Source: Pseudomonas sp. S35 (GTDB taxonomy: Bacteria > Pseudomonadota > Gammaproteobacteria > Pseudomonadales > Pseudomonadaceae). Taken from it: 64,000 bases of DNA. Below, in pieces: positions 24,083 through 33,162 of the stretch. The stretch's first letter is position 1. Every line of letters starts with the position of its first letter. The notes beneath the pieces are model-generated. The model ran no database searches, was not told the origin of the DNA, and saw only the letters and a list, made by a program, of their open reading frames with translations. Both the position numbers and the translations under genes were made by a program. The stretch covers positions 2,232,001 through 2,296,000 of the forward strand of contig NZ_CP019431.1 of the NCBI RefSeq assembly GCF_009866765.1, given 5' to 3'.

Positions 24083-26524
24083 TCAGAACTGGTACTTGAG
24101 GCCAACCGTTACGTTACGTGGGTCGCCGTAGAAGGCGCTGCTGTAGAGCCCATAGCCGGCGTAATACTCGCGATCGAAGAGGTTGTTCAGGTTCAGCGAA
24201 GCACTGAGGTGCTTGCTCACGTCATAACGCGCCATTAACCCCACCACCGCGAAGCTGCCTTCGTCGGCTCGCGCATCCATAGGGTAGGTAATTTCAGAGT
24301 AGGTCGAACTCTGCCACGTCACGTTGCCGCCAACTGTCAGGTCACGCAAGGCACCGTCGAGCTTATAGGCGGTGGACAGCTTGAACTGGCGCTCAGGCAG
24401 GTTCGTGTTGATCCGGTTGCCATCCTTATCCCGTGGCTGGGCGTAGGTAAAGCCCGCAAGCATCTGCCACCCTGGCGTGAGTTGGCCAGACAGTTGCATT
24501 TCAAAACCCTTGGTGGTGGTGCCACTGACGGCTTTGTAGGCGGCCAGGCCGCCAGTGCGAACGCCGTCATCGACCCCCAGGTTGTCCTGTTTGATCGTGA
24601 ACACCGCAAAACTGGTGTTGAGGGCTCCGTCCAAGTATTCAGACTTGAGGCCCGCTTCATAGCTTTGGCCCGTCAGAGGTTCCAGCGCTTTATCGTTTTT
24701 GTCGAACAGCGACTGCGGCGTAAAGATGTCGGTGTAGCTGACGTAGACCGAATGGATGTCATTGATGTCGAAGACCACGCCGGCATAAGGCACGACCTTG
24801 CCGGTTTTCTTGGCGCTGTCGTCCGACGGGTCATTGGGCTTCCAGCCGTAGGTCAGGGTGCCCTCACGTTTATAGTCGACTACACGGCTACCCAGAATCA
24901 CGTGCCAGTCATCCAGTGGGTTCAAGCGCAATGCCGCGTACCCGCCAACCTCCTTGATTTTGTAACCCTGGCTCTGCTGAAAGCTGAACGACTGCGGCTG
25001 GGCTGGGTTATTGCCCCAGGTGTCGTAGTTCACGTTGATGCTGCCGCCATCCAGCGACTCATAGTCAGAACGGCGGTTGCTCACATTCAAACCCACCACC
25101 AGCTCATGGGTGCGACCCAGCAGCGCAAAAGGCCCGGTCGCATAGGCATCCACGGAGTCTGAGTTGATCTTGTAGGTCACGTGACTGCGCTGCAGTTCGG
25201 CGATGCGGGTTGTTTCGTCGGGGAACGGCCCCCAACCTACGATGTTGCCTTGTAACTGATCGGTATTGCCTTTCCAGTGACTGGCCTCGACGCGCAGCAT
25301 CCAGTCATTGTCGAAACGATGCTCGACACCCCCGAAATACTTGGTGCTCTGGCTGTTGGCATAGGTCCATTTCGCGGCAGGGTTCATGGACCGTTTGAAA
25401 TTGGCTCGATTGCCATCCGCGTTGTACAGCGGCAGTTCGCCAAAGCTGGAACCGTCGGAATCGATGTTCTGGTAATCGATACCCGCGTACAGGGTCGTAT
25501 CCGGCGTGATATCAGCTTCGCCGATGGCGTAGAACACATCCTTCTTCTGCGCGTAGTAATCGATGAACGAGTGATTGTCCTGATGAGCTGCCACCACACG
25601 GCCACGCAGCGCACCGTTTTCGGACAGCGGCCCGGAAAGGTCCATTTCCGTACGGTAGCGATCCCAGGTGCCGGCGCTGCCCGAGACATAGCCCTGGAAA
25701 TCCTTGGTCGGGCGTTTGCGCACCAGGTTGACCACGCCCGCCGGACTGCCGACGCCACTCATCAGGCCTGTTGCGCCTCTTACCACCTCCACACGGTCAT
25801 AGATGGCCATGTCACGCACGCCCAAGCCATTGGTGTTGGTGGTGAAGTCGGAGGTCGGGACGCCGTCGTATTGGAAACTGTCCAGGGCAAACCCACGGGA
25901 GTAGAAGTTGTAGCGTTCACTGTCGTCGTGCATCACCGTCACGCCCGGCGTCTGCCCCAGCACTTCGGCGATGGAGCCCAGGCCGTGGTCATTCATCTGC
26001 TGGCGGGTGATGACGGTCACCGACTGGGGTGTTTCCCTTAGCGACATTGGTAATTTGGTCGCAGTGCTGGTGCTGCCCGTGGTGTACGAGCCGGAGTTCT
26101 CGGTGGTCTGGCCCAATTGCTGGCCGGTGACGCTGGTGGCCTCCAGTTCGATGCTGGAACCGTCCCCCAACGGATACAGGGTGTATGAACCGTCCCCTGA
26201 TACGACGGCATTGAGGCCGCTGCCGCGCAGTAACTGACGTAGTCCGTCATCAACGCCTGCGTTGGCGTTGAGTCCGGCGCTGCGTTTGCCTTCCACCCAT
26301 GCAGGGTCGATGGGCAGGGTGATCCCGGCCTGGCTGGCAAATTCGGCCAGTGCGGCACTCAACGATCCGGCGGGAATAGTGTAATGGCGTGACGGTTGTT
26401 GGCCGGCTGGTTCGGCCTGCACCGTTGGGCTGGCCAGGCCCGTGACCAGCAAACCCAAGGCCGCCCCGCGTGTAGCCCGGGCCAGGGTGTGGAAGGGGTG
26501 GACGTACCGCTGTGTTTGCCGCAT
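24083..26524 (-). CDS. TonB-dependent siderophore receptor with STN signalling domain
   Basis: 813 residues. Order: signal peptide (about 1-37), secretin/TonB N-terminal (STN) domain (about 50-115, IPAGSLSAALAEFASQAG), plug domain with SLRETPQSVTVITRQQMNDHG near 160, then a beta-barrel ending in aromatic F (VTVGLKYQF). The STN domain contacts a FecR-type protein, and the sigma factor and FecR genes lie directly upstream on the same strand. It imports a ferric siderophore across the outer membrane and senses it. It resembles ferrioxamine/pyoverdine-type receptors, but the ligand cannot be named. Confidence 0.92.
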   Translation of the reverse strand: MRQTQRYVHPFHTLARATRGAALGLLVTGLASPTVQAEPAGQQPSRHYTIPAGSLSAALAEFASQAGITLPIDPAWVEGKRSAGLNANAGVDDGLRQLLRGSGLNAVVSGDGSYTLYPLGDGSSIELEATSVTGQQLGQTTENSGSYTTGSTSTATKLPMSLRETPQSVTVITRQQMNDHGLGSIAEVLGQTPGVTVMHDDSERYNFYSRGFALDSFQYDGVPTSDFTTNTNGLGVRDMAIYDRVEVVRGATGLMSGVGSPAGVVNLVRKRPTKDFQGYVSGSAGTWDRYRTEMDLSGPLSENGALRGRVVAAHQDNHSFIDYYAQKKDVFYAIGEADITPDTTLYAGIDYQNIDSDGSSFGELPLYNADGNRANFKRSMNPAAKWTYANSQSTKYFGGVEHRFDNDWMLRVEASHWKGNTDQLQGNIVGWGPFPDETTRIAELQRSHVTYKINSDSVDAYATGPFALLGRTHELVVGLNVSNRRSDYESLDGGSINVNYDTWGNNPAQPQSFSFQQSQGYKIKEVGGYAALRLNPLDDWHVILGSRVVDYKREGTLTYGWKPNDPSDDSAKKTGKVVPYAGVVFDINDIHSVYVSYTDIFTPQSLFDKNDKALEPLTGQSYEAGLKSEYLDGALNTSFAVFTIKQDNLGVDDGVRTGGLAAYKAVSGTTTKGFEMQLSGQLTPGWQMLAGFTYAQPRDKDGNRINTNLPERQFKLSTAYKLDGALRDLTVGGNVTWQSSTYSEITYPMDARADEGSFAVVGLMARYDVSKHLSASLNLNNLFDREYYAGYGLYSSAFYGDPRNVTVGLKYQF

Positions 26525-26618
26525 TGAGTGATCCCCGTCGAGTAGTGTTGGTTGTCTTTTTGATGAGGACGCACGAGTGCTGAAAAAGACGACACGGACA
26601 CCTATTCGAAGGTAAGGG

Positions 26619-27572
26619 TCATTGTTCTTTGGCTGCGATGGTCACCCAGTAGCGGCTGCGGGTGTGGATTTGCACCGGCAGCGTCCGGGCTAGGGCGGCC
26701 AGGGCAAGGTCGGTGTCATGCAACTGGAAAACGCCGGAAATGCGCCAATCGGCCACCGCTGGATCGCAATGCAACAGGCCGGGGCGATAGCGGCCCAGTT
26801 CGCGGGCGAAGTCGGCCAGCCGCAGCTTGTCCACACGCAGTACGCCGTGTGTCCAGTCGCTGCTGTTTTGCTGCAACGCGACGATGGGCGCAATGAGCGC
26901 GCGGCTGAAATCGGTCTGCTGGCCCGCCTCCAGGCGCAGGAAATCCTTGGCCTGGGATGGGTAGACCTGCACCGCACCTTCCAGCACCGCGATGCGGGTT
27001 CTGCCGTCGAATTGGCGCACGTCGAAACGCGTGCCGACCGGACGCAACTGGCCCTCGGCAGTTTCCACAACGAGTGGGCGCTTTTCGGGATCGGCAGCGG
27101 TGCTGACCAGGATCTCTCCCGCGTAGAGTCGCACCAGGCGTTGTTGACGATCGAAGCGAATGTCGATGGCAGTGGCGGTATTGAGCATCACGCGGGTGCC
27201 ATCCGGCAGGACGAAGTCCCTGCGTTCCCCCACCACGGTGCGTTGGTCTGCGCTCCATTCACGCCACGGCAGTGCGCGGTAGGCGACAGTGCCCAGCGGC
27301 GCGGCGATGATCAGGGTTGTCAGCAGTTTGAGCGCACGGCGTCGGTCGAGGCTGTCCGGTCGGCCAAGGGCTCGCACGCCCACCTCTGCGGGAATATCGT
27401 CGAAACGCGCGTGGAAATGTGCGGCCAGTTGCCAGGCACGCTCGTGGTCGGCATGGCTGGCACGCCAGCGCTCACAGGCTTCGCGATCAGTTGAGTTGGC
27501 GTTGCTTTGCAAGCGAACGAACCAGCGCGCGGCTTGGCGGGCAACGCGGCGGTCAATGGGCTGAGTGCTCAT
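26619..27572 (-). CDS. FecR-family anti-sigma/sigma regulator
   Basis: 317 residues. The cytoplasmic N-terminus has the FecR_N helix ARQAARWFVRLQ followed by FERAW-like DHERAWQLAAHF. One membrane segment (about 88-105) follows, then a periplasmic FecR domain (FVLPDGTRVMLNTATAIDIRF, then LYAGEILVSTA) and a C-terminal part that would touch the receptor STN domain. It transmits the receptor signal to the sigma factor. It overlaps the sigma gene by ATGA (27569-27572), so synthesis is coupled. ATG 27572 is preferred over the frame start at 27599. Confidence 0.9.
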   Translation of the reverse strand: MSTQPIDRRVARQAARWFVRLQSNANSTDREACERWRASHADHERAWQLAAHFHARFDDIPAEVGVRALGRPDSLDRRRALKLLTTLIIAAPLGTVAYRALPWREWSADQRTVVGERRDFVLPDGTRVMLNTATAIDIRFDRQQRLVRLYAGEILVSTAADPEKRPLVVETAEGQLRPVGTRFDVRQFDGRTRIAVLEGAVQVYPSQAKDFLRLEAGQQTDFSRALIAPIVALQQNSSDWTHGVLRVDKLRLADFARELGRYRPGLLHCDPAVADWRISGVFQLHDTDLALAALARTLPVQIHTRSRYWVTIAAKEQ

Positions 27573-28075
27573 GATGGTTTCGTGGCCAGGATGATGCACT
27601 CCTCGTAGGCCCTTGCCAGATGACGTTGCACCGAGCGCACATGGATACCCAGTTGGAGGGCAATCTCTTCTTGGGTGTAGCCCTCAAGTTGGGCCATGAG
27701 AAAGGCTTGGCGCGTCCTGGCAGGCAGGCACGAGAGCACCTGATCCACCTCATGCAAGGCTTCGAGAATCAGCGCCTGGCTCTCCAGCGAAGGGACGTTC
27801 TGCTCCGGCAAGTGGGCCAACGTTTCCAACCAGGCCTGCTCCAGTGAGCGGCGCCGATAGAGGCTTATCAGCAGGCGGTTGGCGACTGTCGCCAGGTAAG
27901 CGCGTGGGCTATCGATGGCGCACGGCTTGGCGCCTAGCAGACGCATGAAGGTATCGTGCGTCAGGTCGGCAGCATCGGCACTGTTGCCTAGACGGTGGCG
28001 CAACCACCCCAGTAACCAACCGCGATGGTCGCGATAAAGGTCGCCGATATTCTGATGGGGGCTGGTAGAGGGCAT
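27569..28075 (-). CDS. FecI-like ECF sigma factor
   Basis: 168 residues. Sigma region 2 covers about residues 10-75 (LYRDHRGWLLGWLRHRLGNSADAADLTHDTFMRLL, then PRAYLATVANRLLISLYRR). Sigma-70 region 4 covers about 110-160 (LPARTRQAFLMAQLEGYTQEEIALQLGIHVRSVQRHLARAYEEC). This is the iron-starvation group typical of pseudomonads. It should drive the receptor gene downstream when the receptor is occupied. A Fur-like site lies just upstream of the start, implying expression only in low iron. Confidence 0.92.
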   Translation of the reverse strand: MPSTSPHQNIGDLYRDHRGWLLGWLRHRLGNSADAADLTHDTFMRLLGAKPCAIDSPRAYLATVANRLLISLYRRRSLEQAWLETLAHLPEQNVPSLESQALILEALHEVDQVLSCLPARTRQAFLMAQLEGYTQEEIALQLGIHVRSVQRHLARAYEECIILATKPS

Positions 28076-28100
28076 GGGGTTTCTTTTTGATCAGAGAGAT

Positions 28101-28122
28101 GCAAATGAGAATTTCTCTTATT
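28101..28122. promoter_or_regulatory. Probable Fur box before the ECF sigma gene
   Basis: GCAAATGAGAATTTCTCTTATT is described here by its arms: AATGAGAA and TTTCTCTTATT, imperfect palindrome of Fur type, 26 bp upstream of the sigma start codon. Rest of 28076-28400 shows no gene. Confidence 0.6.
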
Positions 28123-28400
28123 CTATCGATGGCTTCTGCTTGGCCGCAAGGCTGGTGTTTAATCGTGCGCGCCTTGTCCTCATGCAGTGATAAGTGCCTC
28201 TGAACTGTGCCGGTACGCCATGACGTGGGGGAATACCCCCATGCCCATTGGTCGATTGCGCCCCTTGCCGCTAAAACGGTTATCTATAGCCACGCGAAGA
28301 CTTCCAGGCGAACCACTGACAGCAGGACGCTGTCGTGCCCGCTTTTTAAACAATGGCCTATCAAGGCGATAAAAATAGTCTGCAAGGAGAATGGCATTTT

Positions 28401-29984
28401 ATGAAATACCCATTACGTCCGTTGGTGTTCTGGCCAACGTTTCTGATTCTGCTGGCAGCAGTGATTGCCAGCTACATCGACCTGAATGCCTTCCTGGCGG
28501 TGAGCAAGCAGCTCAATAGCGTGATCCTGCAAAACTTCTCGTGGCTGTTCAGTGCTGGCTCGTTTGCCATGGTGGTATTGACCGGCATCGTCTATTTCTC
28601 GGCCTTGGGCAACGTGCGCATCGGCGGTGAAGAGGCTCAGCCGTTGCTCAGCAAACGGCGCTGGTTCATGGTGGCACTGTGCACCACCCTGGCGGTCGGC
28701 GTGTTGTTCTGGACCACTGCCGAACCGCTCTATCACCTGTATTCGCCGCCCACCAGCCTGCCCATCGAAGCAGGCAGCGGTGCCGCCAAAAGCTTTGCCA
28801 TGTCGACGATGTTCCTGCACTGGACCATCACCCCCTATGCGATTTACCTGGTGCCCTCGCTGGTGTTTGCGTTGGTGTTCTACAACTGCCGCAGCCGTTT
28901 CTCCATCGGCGCCATGCTTACACCGCTGCTGGGCGAAGCGCGGGTCAAGCGCTATGCCGGGCTGATCGACACCCTGGCGATGTTCGCCCTGGTGGCCGGT
29001 ATGGCTTCATCCCTGGGCACCGGCGCATTGACCTTGTCGGGCGGCCTGAGCCAGTACATCGGCGGCGAAACCACGCCGTTGCGGCTGGCGATCATCATCG
29101 CGATCATCGTGATCACCTTCGTCGCGTCGGCCGCCAGCGGCCTGCAACGTGGGATTGTGATGCTGTCATCGTTCAACACCTGGATCATGCTGGCGCTGGG
29201 GCTGTTCGTGCTGTTGTGCGGGCCGACGCTGTACATGTTCAGCCTCGGCGTCGAGTCCCTCGGCGTTTACCTCGACACCTTCTTCAGCCGCAGCCTGTTT
29301 ACCGGCGCCGCCAGTGGCGACACCTGGCCACAGAGCTGGACGGTGTTCTACTGGTCGGTGTGGTTTGCCTGGGCGCCCGTGAGTGCGTTGTTCCTCGGCA
29401 AGATCGGCCGTGGCTACACCGTGCGCGAATTCATCCAAATCAACATGCTGTACCCGGCGCTGTTCACTGCGGTATGGATCTGCATCTTCTCCGGCACCAG
29501 CCTGTACTTCGATGCGCTGGGCGATGGCAGCCTCAACCGCGTGCTGAACGAGCAGGGCGTCGAACACGTGCTGTACCAGATGTTCCAGCAATTGCCGGCC
29601 AGCGGTTTGATGGTCGCGTTCCTGCTGTTCGTGGCGTTCATCTCATTTGTCACCGCGGCGGACTCCAGCACCGATGTGATCGCCAACCTCTGCAGCAAGG
29701 GCGTGACAGCTGACTCTGACCTGGACGGCAACCCGATGCTGAAGATTGTCTGGGGCGTGATCATTGGCACCGTGTCGTGGGTGATGGTCGCCTTTGTCGG
29801 CATTGATGGGGTGAAGATGCTCTCCAATCTGGGCGGCTTGCCGGGGATGGTCCTGGTGCTGCTGGCGAGCACTTCGCTGATCTTCTGGTTGAAAAACCCT
29901 GCCTTGCTGGACATGAAAAACCTCCAGCCAACCCATGAGGCGGATGCACGCGACGCCAGCCCTGTGCCAGCTTTTGCCCGCTGA
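28401..29984 (+). CDS. BCCT-family transporter (choline/betaine/carnitine type)
   Basis: 527 residues, about twelve membrane segments. Family features: WTTAEPLYHLYSPP near residue 98, MSTMFLHWTITPYAIYLVP near 135, and TVFYWSVWFAWAPVSALFLGKIGRGYTVREFI near 325, the tryptophan-rich substrate helix. It likely imports a quaternary ammonium or similar zwitterion, coupled to Na+ or H+. The C-terminal tail is short, so osmosensing is not indicated. AAGGAG lies upstream of ATG 28401. It begins a three-gene plus-strand run with a CocE/NonD hydrolase and a LysR regulator. Confidence 0.9.
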   Translation: MKYPLRPLVFWPTFLILLAAVIASYIDLNAFLAVSKQLNSVILQNFSWLFSAGSFAMVVLTGIVYFSALGNVRIGGEEAQPLLSKRRWFMVALCTTLAVGVLFWTTAEPLYHLYSPPTSLPIEAGSGAAKSFAMSTMFLHWTITPYAIYLVPSLVFALVFYNCRSRFSIGAMLTPLLGEARVKRYAGLIDTLAMFALVAGMASSLGTGALTLSGGLSQYIGGETTPLRLAIIIAIIVITFVASAASGLQRGIVMLSSFNTWIMLALGLFVLLCGPTLYMFSLGVESLGVYLDTFFSRSLFTGAASGDTWPQSWTVFYWSVWFAWAPVSALFLGKIGRGYTVREFIQINMLYPALFTAVWICIFSGTSLYFDALGDGSLNRVLNEQGVEHVLYQMFQQLPASGLMVAFLLFVAFISFVTAADSSTDVIANLCSKGVTADSDLDGNPMLKIVWGVIIGTVSWVMVAFVGIDGVKMLSNLGGLPGMVLVLLASTSLIFWLKNPALLDMKNLQPTHEADARDASPVPAFAR

Positions 29985-30011
29985 TCGTTTGAACCGTTGC
30001 TGGAGTTACTG

Positions 30012-32021
30012 ATGGAAGTCGTCACTGAATTTGCTTACACCGTGCGCGAAATCGAGCACTGCCTGATCCCTCTCAAAGACGGCACACAGTTGGCCGCGCG
30101 TATCTGGCTGCCGGAAGTCGCCGGTTCGCAGGCCTTCCCGGCGATCCTTGAATACCTGCCGTACCGCAAGCGCGACGGCACCGCCGTGCGTGATGCGCTG
30201 ACTCACCCGTGGATGGCCGGGCAGGGCTATGTGTGTGTCCGGGTGGACATGCGTGGCAATGGCGAATCCCAAGGCCTGATGGCTGATGAATACCTGTTGC
30301 AAGAGCAGGACGACGCCCTCGAAGTGATCGACTGGCTGTGCCAGCAACCCTGGTGCGACGGCAACGTCGGCATGATGGGCATTTCCTGGGGGGGCTTTAA
30401 CAGCCTGCAAGTTGCTGCGCGTCAGCCTGAGGCGTTGAAGGCGGTCATCACGTTGTGCTCCACCGATGATCGTTTTGCCGATGACATCCATTACAAAGGC
30501 GGCAACTTACTCATGGAGAACTTTGGTTGGGCCGCGACCATGCTTAATTTCAGTGCCGCCGTGCCCGACCCTTTGCTGGTCGGCGATGCCTGGAAAACCC
30601 TCTGGTACCAACGCCTGGAAGCCATGCCGCTGCTCGCCGAAACCTGGCTGCGCCACCAGACCCGCGATGACTACTGGCGCCACGGCTCGGTGTGCGAGGA
30701 CTATTCGAAGATCAAGGCTGCGGTGTATACCGTCGGCGGTTGGGGCGATGCCTACCGCAACACGGTTTCGCGGCTGATGCAAAACCTGCCTGGGCCGAAG
30801 AAGGCCATGATCGGCCCGTGGATTCACAAGTATCCGCATTTCGCCGTGCCCAATCCGGCTATTGGCTTCCTGCAAGAGGCCAAGCGCTGGTGGGATCACT
30901 GGTTGAAGGGCATCGATAACGCAGTGATGGATGACGCTGCCTGCACCTTTTACCTACAGGACATTCTGGCACCCAGGGGCAGTTATGCCGAGCGACCGGG
31001 CATTTGGGTGCAAACTGCCGGGTGGCCGGACCCTCAGGTGCAATGGCACGATTTCAGCCTCGACCAGCAGGGTCTCAACCCAGGCACACAGCCGTTGGCC
31101 GCACCGCGCAGTATCTGTTCGCCGCTGACCACTGGGCTGCACCAGGGCGAATACTGCGCCATTTGGTTCGGTCCCGATGGCCCGACGGACCAGCGTCGGG
31201 ATGACGCCAATTCCCTGTGTTTCGACTCCCAGCCGCTGACTGAGCCTTTGGCGCTGCTGGGTGACGCGCGTCTGACGCTGCGCCTGGCCAGCGACACCGC
31301 CTGCGGGCAATTGGTCGCGCGGCTGAATGCAGTGGCACCGGATGGGCAGGTCACGCAGATCACCTACGGTGTACTTAATCTCAACCTGCGCGAAGACTTT
31401 TCCCACGTAACCCCCGTAGTGCCGGGTGAGCCGATGGACGTGCAGTTGAGCCTGGACCATATCGGCATGCGCGTTCCCGCCGGCCACCGACTGCGCCTGG
31501 CCCTGAGCACTGCCAGCTTCCCGCTGCTATGGCCCAGCCGTGAGCTGACCACCTTGACCTTGCTGCCGACCCTGCAATGCCTGCAACTGCCGGTGTTCAC
31601 CGGGGATGCGGTGGCTTGCCCGTTCGAGGCGCCGCAAGCCTCCACGCCGGCGGCCCTGGAGGTACTGCGCGCCGCCGCGCCGAAACGCACGTTGATTGAA
31701 GATGTTGGCAGTGGCGAAGTGTGTGTAAAGATCGAAGATGACCTGGGCGCGGTGCGTTTTACCGACCATGGCCTGTCAGTGGACCAGCGTTGCACCGAGC
31801 GATATCACATGTTGCCTTGGGAGCCGCTGTCGGCCCGTGCAGATATCCAGTGGCACTACCGCGTGGGGCGTGATCAGTGGAATGTGGAGGTGGAAAGCTG
31901 CTTGAACGTGCACGCGGATGAGGAATGGTTCTACATCGAAGCGGAACAAACTGCCTGGGAAAACGGCCAGTTGGAACACCGACGGCAGTGGAGCAAGCGC
32001 GTGGCGAGGGTCGCGCTGTGA
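30012..32021 (+). CDS. CocE/NonD family hydrolase
   Basis: 669 residues. The alpha/beta-hydrolase domain (about 20-310) has the S15/CocE features LPYRKRDGTAVRD, VRVDMRGNGESQG, nucleophile Ser in MGISWGGFNSLQ, and a candidate acid/His region near PWIHKYPHF. The C-terminal X-Pro dipeptidyl-peptidase-like jelly roll (about 330-560) contains GDARLTLRLASD. A further C-terminal beta domain extends beyond typical CocE (about 570 residues), so this is a longer variant. It hydrolyses an ester or amide; the BCCT gene 27 bp upstream suggests its substrate is what that carrier brings in. Confidence 0.87.
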   Translation: MEVVTEFAYTVREIEHCLIPLKDGTQLAARIWLPEVAGSQAFPAILEYLPYRKRDGTAVRDALTHPWMAGQGYVCVRVDMRGNGESQGLMADEYLLQEQDDALEVIDWLCQQPWCDGNVGMMGISWGGFNSLQVAARQPEALKAVITLCSTDDRFADDIHYKGGNLLMENFGWAATMLNFSAAVPDPLLVGDAWKTLWYQRLEAMPLLAETWLRHQTRDDYWRHGSVCEDYSKIKAAVYTVGGWGDAYRNTVSRLMQNLPGPKKAMIGPWIHKYPHFAVPNPAIGFLQEAKRWWDHWLKGIDNAVMDDAACTFYLQDILAPRGSYAERPGIWVQTAGWPDPQVQWHDFSLDQQGLNPGTQPLAAPRSICSPLTTGLHQGEYCAIWFGPDGPTDQRRDDANSLCFDSQPLTEPLALLGDARLTLRLASDTACGQLVARLNAVAPDGQVTQITYGVLNLNLREDFSHVTPVVPGEPMDVQLSLDHIGMRVPAGHRLRLALSTASFPLLWPSRELTTLTLLPTLQCLQLPVFTGDAVACPFEAPQASTPAALEVLRAAAPKRTLIEDVGSGEVCVKIEDDLGAVRFTDHGLSVDQRCTERYHMLPWEPLSARADIQWHYRVGRDQWNVEVESCLNVHADEEWFYIEAEQTAWENGQLEHRRQWSKRVARVAL

Positions 32022-32116
32022 GTGAGCAAGTGGCAGGATGTTTGCCATCGTGATCTCGGCGGGCCTTGGTAATACCGGGCCCGTACGTGTCGCTGTATTT
32101 GCTCAGGGAATTGCTC

Positions 32117-33052
32117 ATGTCGCGCCGAAACGTCGATCTTCCACCGCTCAACTGCCTGCAGACCTTCGAAGTGGCTGCCCGCCATTTGAGCTTTACCCAG
32201 GCGGCTCATGAACTGAACTTGACTCAGAGCGCCGTCAGCCGCCAGATCAAGCGCCTGGAAGAAGACTTGGCCCGCCCGTTGTTCTACCGTCTTGCCTTGG
32301 GGTTGAGCCTGACCCCCGCTGGGGTACGTTACTTTCGCACCGTCCAGCGCCTGCTGCGCGAGCTGGACCGTGAGTCCGCCGAACTGCGCCGCCGGGGCGC
32401 CGACCACCAGTTGACCCTGGCCAGCACGCCCACCATCAGTTCCATCTGGCTGGCTGGTCTGCTGCCGCAGTTCCAGCGGGAACACCCGGACCTGGATATC
32501 CGCATCCTGTGCAGCGAAAACCCCAGCCACCTGGATGTCAGTGAGTATGATCTGGGCCTGTTCTATCACCTGGATGAGATGGCGGCGCCTCTTGGCCTGG
32601 AGCTGACGCCCGTGTTCGACAGCGAGCAGGTGATCACGGTGTGCAGCCCGGGTTACATCGAGCGCCATGGCCCGATTCGCGACCTGCAACATCTGTTGCA
32701 GGCCCACACGTTGTTAATCGTCGAAGACCATTACCATGACTGGTTGACCTGGGCCGACTGGTTTGTCGACGCCGGCGCCCATTACCACACGCCGCGCCAT
32801 GCCTTGCGCACCAATAGCTATCAACTGTTGATGCAGTCAGCGCTGATGGGGCATGGCGTCGCGCTGGGCTGGCAAAGCCTGTTGCAGAGCGAGTTGGTCG
32901 CGGGGCGTTTGCAAAAGGCTTTACCTCACAGCATGCACAGTTGTGGCCGCCTGCACTTGATGCAACCCCACCACCGCAACCCGCCGCCGGCGGCGCGCAG
33001 TTTCCGCCAATGGTTACTGGCCTATGCCGGGCGGGCGCAAGACTCTCTCTGA
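32117..33052 (+). CDS. LysR-family regulator (GcvA-like)
   Basis: 311 residues. The opening LPPLNCLQTFEVAARHLSFTQAAHELNLTQSAVSRQIKRLEE is the HTH of the GcvA group, followed by PLFYRLALGLSLTPAG. The effector domain starts near residue 95. Its position 95 bp after the hydrolase gene, same strand, suggests local control of the BCCT/hydrolase unit, although LysR genes are more often divergent. ATG 32117 is chosen because the HTH begins shortly after; the upstream frame to 32066 has no family match. Confidence 0.88.
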   Translation: MSRRNVDLPPLNCLQTFEVAARHLSFTQAAHELNLTQSAVSRQIKRLEEDLARPLFYRLALGLSLTPAGVRYFRTVQRLLRELDRESAELRRRGADHQLTLASTPTISSIWLAGLLPQFQREHPDLDIRILCSENPSHLDVSEYDLGLFYHLDEMAAPLGLELTPVFDSEQVITVCSPGYIERHGPIRDLQHLLQAHTLLIVEDHYHDWLTWADWFVDAGAHYHTPRHALRTNSYQLLMQSALMGHGVALGWQSLLQSELVAGRLQKALPHSMHSCGRLHLMQPHHRNPPPAARSFRQWLLAYAGRAQDSL

Positions 33053-33162
33053 TCGTCTGCACGCGCTGCAATCCCACTCGGTAAGGCCTGATCACGGGTG
33101 CGTTGTCGGCCGACAATCCGCGTATTCGAGGACCTCATTGCCGAGCACCTGTTTGCCTGAGC

